Assembly: GCA_007922195.1 (NCBI GenBank)
Contig: ML682059.1
Span: forward strand, 14,044,153-14,108,152
Origin: Podocnemis expansa
Taxonomy: Eukaryota; Chordata; Testudines; Podocnemididae
DNA: 64,000 bases
Direction of reading: 5' to 3'
Part shown: piece by piece, positions 61,736-64,000 of the stretch
Position numbering within the stretch: position 1 is the stretch's first letter
Layout of the letters: each line of letters starts with the position of its first letter
The notes under the pieces: generated by a model
Seen by the model: the letters and a program-made list of their open reading frames with translations, nothing else
What the model was told of the DNA's origin: nothing
Databases searched by the model: none
Program-made: the position numbers and the translations under genes

Positions 61736-64000
61736 TCTTGGAACTGTCCCATCAAATGGAACCTTTTTTTTTTTTCAAATACAGATGAATAAAATATAAA
61801 ATAAAATAAACATTTGCCTAAGTGCAAGTGATCACAGACTAATTACCTGTTTAAAAAGCCTGTAGTCTCATAAGTTACATATATGTTACACGTAAAAAAC
61901 TACATTAAAAGAACATCATCAAAGTTGCAATGTCAAGTACTGAAATTTCAGCAATGACAGAAATCAGGTCGCCTCTACAACTTAAATTCAGCCCTCCTGC
62001 TGAATTCAAGAATGCTGTAAGCACAAGTATACATACAATTTTTTTTCCACAGTCCTATGTCATTCAGTGCACAGGCTGGATGGTGCTCACTTAATGAACA
62101 TCTATTCAATATTTTATTCTATCCTCATTGTTAAATGCCCTATAAACTGTACACTATTCAAACTGTGCTCTAAAGACAATTTTTAATTTCCTCATAGACT
62201 TTTGCAAGGTGTTCATCACTACGGTGTTCGAGTGCTTCCCAAATATTAATCAATGTATCTTCACACTGTGTTACAAATATATAACTAGGCAGAATGTTAT
62301 CTTAAAATGAGATGTCACGAAAGGTGGTGATTTACAGGTTTCACTATACTCAAATGGCTATGGACCTGTTCTTAGTGACCTTAGATTCTTTTTCATATGA
62401 TTCTGATGTCTAAATAGTTGTTAAAGTATAATTTGACAGGCCCTGGAACCTTCCTACTCTCCGGGCCCCCTTCATGCATGTGCAGGCCCGAGCCCAGGTA
62501 GGCATTTGCAACCATTTCTCAGTACCACATGCATTGGTTATCAGTCCATAAAAATATTTATAATTTTATATGGCATTTATGTCTACAGCAATTAATGTCA
62601 CAAACTAGCAAACACTGCATAACACAAGAAATATTTTGATTAATAACAGTGGGGTGTAGGACCTGCCAGCAGCCAGGGCACGGTGGAACATGTATTCTGC
62701 TGGATTTTCCTATCTTTAGGGGCCCCAGAACTCTGGCCCCTCAAATTTGTGGGCCCCAGAATAGTGTTCCAGGCACAGTCCCCCTTACTTTAACCCCTGT
62801 GTCTGAAATAGAATTTCTGAAAGATAAGCAGGTGCACCATAGAGTCAACTCTGATAGTAAAGTCAGAGGGAAGACTGACTTGGATAAGTGCCATATCGAA
62901 GGATCAAAAATACTTACATTTCTGATGTGAAAAGTGCTAATAGCTTAGTAACTGTAGTAGCTATAGCTGACACTGATCAAAGTGGAGCCTAAGGACAAGA
63001 ATGAAGCAATATGAACCTGTCTGCACTGAGAAAGTGAGGTGTGGTTTGGAAATATATTAACTAAATAACTGTTAATTAACATGTTTTTAAATACAACTTC
63101 CCACCCAATGGAGACATAGACAATGAAGAGTGAACATATTTTTAAACATTTCTGGTTTTGTCTACCGCAGGTGCTAGTGGTGTTTTAAAACATGTTAATT
63201 ACCATGTGCTGGCTAACACATTTACTAAACACACCTCCTTTCCTCAGGTTATACAAGGCCTACCAAAAAAAAAATGCATAGCAGTTTTCATGAGACTGAA
63301 GAGAGAGATACCTATGTTTGATATGCTCTCTCTATATTGCTTGTGAAAAGAAAATAATATATTGTAATATACTGAATATCTGGAAAAAATTTCTTATTCA
63401 TTTTAAGTTGGCTTGCATCACTTTTTGTAAACCTTGTACAAAAATGCATAGTTAGAGTCCGTGTGGTGCTAATTGAAATAAACAAAACCATTTTTAGGAG
63501 ACCATTATAGTTCCTGCCCAGTTATCCTAAATTCTCCAATCTGCTGGTGAAATTTGAGAGCAGCCCAGGCTTCCCTCATGGAAAGAAAGGGGGAGGAGGA
63601 ATCAGTCAGGCAGTAAAGAGCTGGAAAGATGACCAGAAGTTCTTTCAGCAATTCTGGTATGAAAAAGGACAGGATAAAGCACCCCAAACCCTCAAAACCC
63701 AACTGTAAAAGAAGGCATGACTTTCATAATTCACATCCCCCTGAAGACAACAGCAGTTGAGATGGGGGAGGGAACAGGATCCTCTTCTTTCTCAGAGAAA
63801 ACTTGGTGGCCTGTGGGATAATCACATCCCATCCAAAAGAGTCAAGGCAATGAGACTGGAGCATCTGATTTCATTGCCTGGCTAAGCTGTCTGAATGTGA
63901 TCTAACCATGAACATCTCTGTGTGGTGCAGAGTACAGTCCCTTCACCTGGTACTCAGAGGGGAAAGAAATTAGACCCTTGTAACTGAGGTGTAATCTTTT
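61736..64000. other. Intronic sequence without a gene
   Basis: Anonymous. Two GC-rich patches near 62440-62510 and 62715-62790 (with GGGCCCC motifs) could be decayed DNA transposon ends. No exon recognised. Confidence 0.35.

Larger units (their letters stand above)
6780..64000 (-). other. GABBR2: GABBR2 upstream intron, continuing past the window
   Basis: From the acceptor at 6780 to the window edge I could not recognise any further GABBR2 exon, in particular not the one encoding the segment before [10 protein letters not shown]. The segment is therefore treated as a single intron longer than 57 kb. That would be large but not surprising, because GABBR2 is several hundred kb long in mammals. 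A short exon hidden between repeats cannot be excluded by eye. Confidence 0.6.

Noticed and set aside
61135..61827. Possible short gene in the C/T-rich block
   Set aside because: Open frames occur on both strands with low-complexity composition; no recognisable product.

Overview
This window is vertebrate nuclear DNA from the body of one large gene. The interspersed repeats point to a non-avian sauropsid, most likely a crocodilian or a turtle: many CR1-type LINE fragments, Penelope-like element (PLE) copies with a GIY-YIG endonuclease region, PIF/Harbinger-like palindromic MITEs opening with GGCTATGTC-like ends, small hAT-like elements, MIR-like SINEs and a tRNA-type SINE with a CR1 tail. The species cannot be fixed from the sequence alone, and nothing looks prokaryotic.

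The only host coding sequence I can support is two exons of GABBR2 (GABA-B receptor subunit 2) on the minus strand, near the left edge. The exon at 6699-6779 (81 bp) encodes the end of the extracellular Venus-flytrap domain. The exon at 345-495 (151 bp) encodes the linker to the membrane and transmembrane helix 1. They join in frame at consensus splice sites, across a 6.2 kb intron. Downstream exons lie to the left of base 1. No upstream exon was recognised between 6780 and 64000, so the rest of the window reads as one intron of more than 57 kb, or as intron with an exon I missed.

Layout. 1-6779: GABBR2 exons and one intron; the intron holds an unclassified LTR-like insert (about 1723-2701) with a roughly 60-bp tandem array, and a MIR-like SINE. 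6780-10200: mostly anonymous intron. 10200-19430: dense nested repeats (MITEs, a PLE copy with a GIY-YIG reading frame, several CR1 pieces, one CR1 with an open C-terminal frame, and a MITE inside a CR1 with a 3-bp target duplication). 22600-23600: a GC-rich MITE carrying a 57-bp minisatellite. 24985-28313: a long old plus-strand CR1 interrupted by a MITE and by a PLE inverted pair. 31700-39360: CR1, hAT-like elements, an older PLE interrupted by a younger PLE insertion with a 10-bp target duplication, microsatellites and hairpins. 43700-46900: a possible DNA transposon, a tRNA/CR1 SINE and MIR. 50300-52230: an intact-looking foldback PLE copy with a 9-bp target duplication, and a small hAT with an 8-bp one. 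54900-64000: mostly anonymous intron with simple repeats and a 94-bp tandem duplication.

No coherent undescribed gene system was found. The most unusual structure is the repeated foldback (tail-to-tail inverted) arrangement of PLE 3' ends at several independent loci, two of them bounded by clear target-site duplications.
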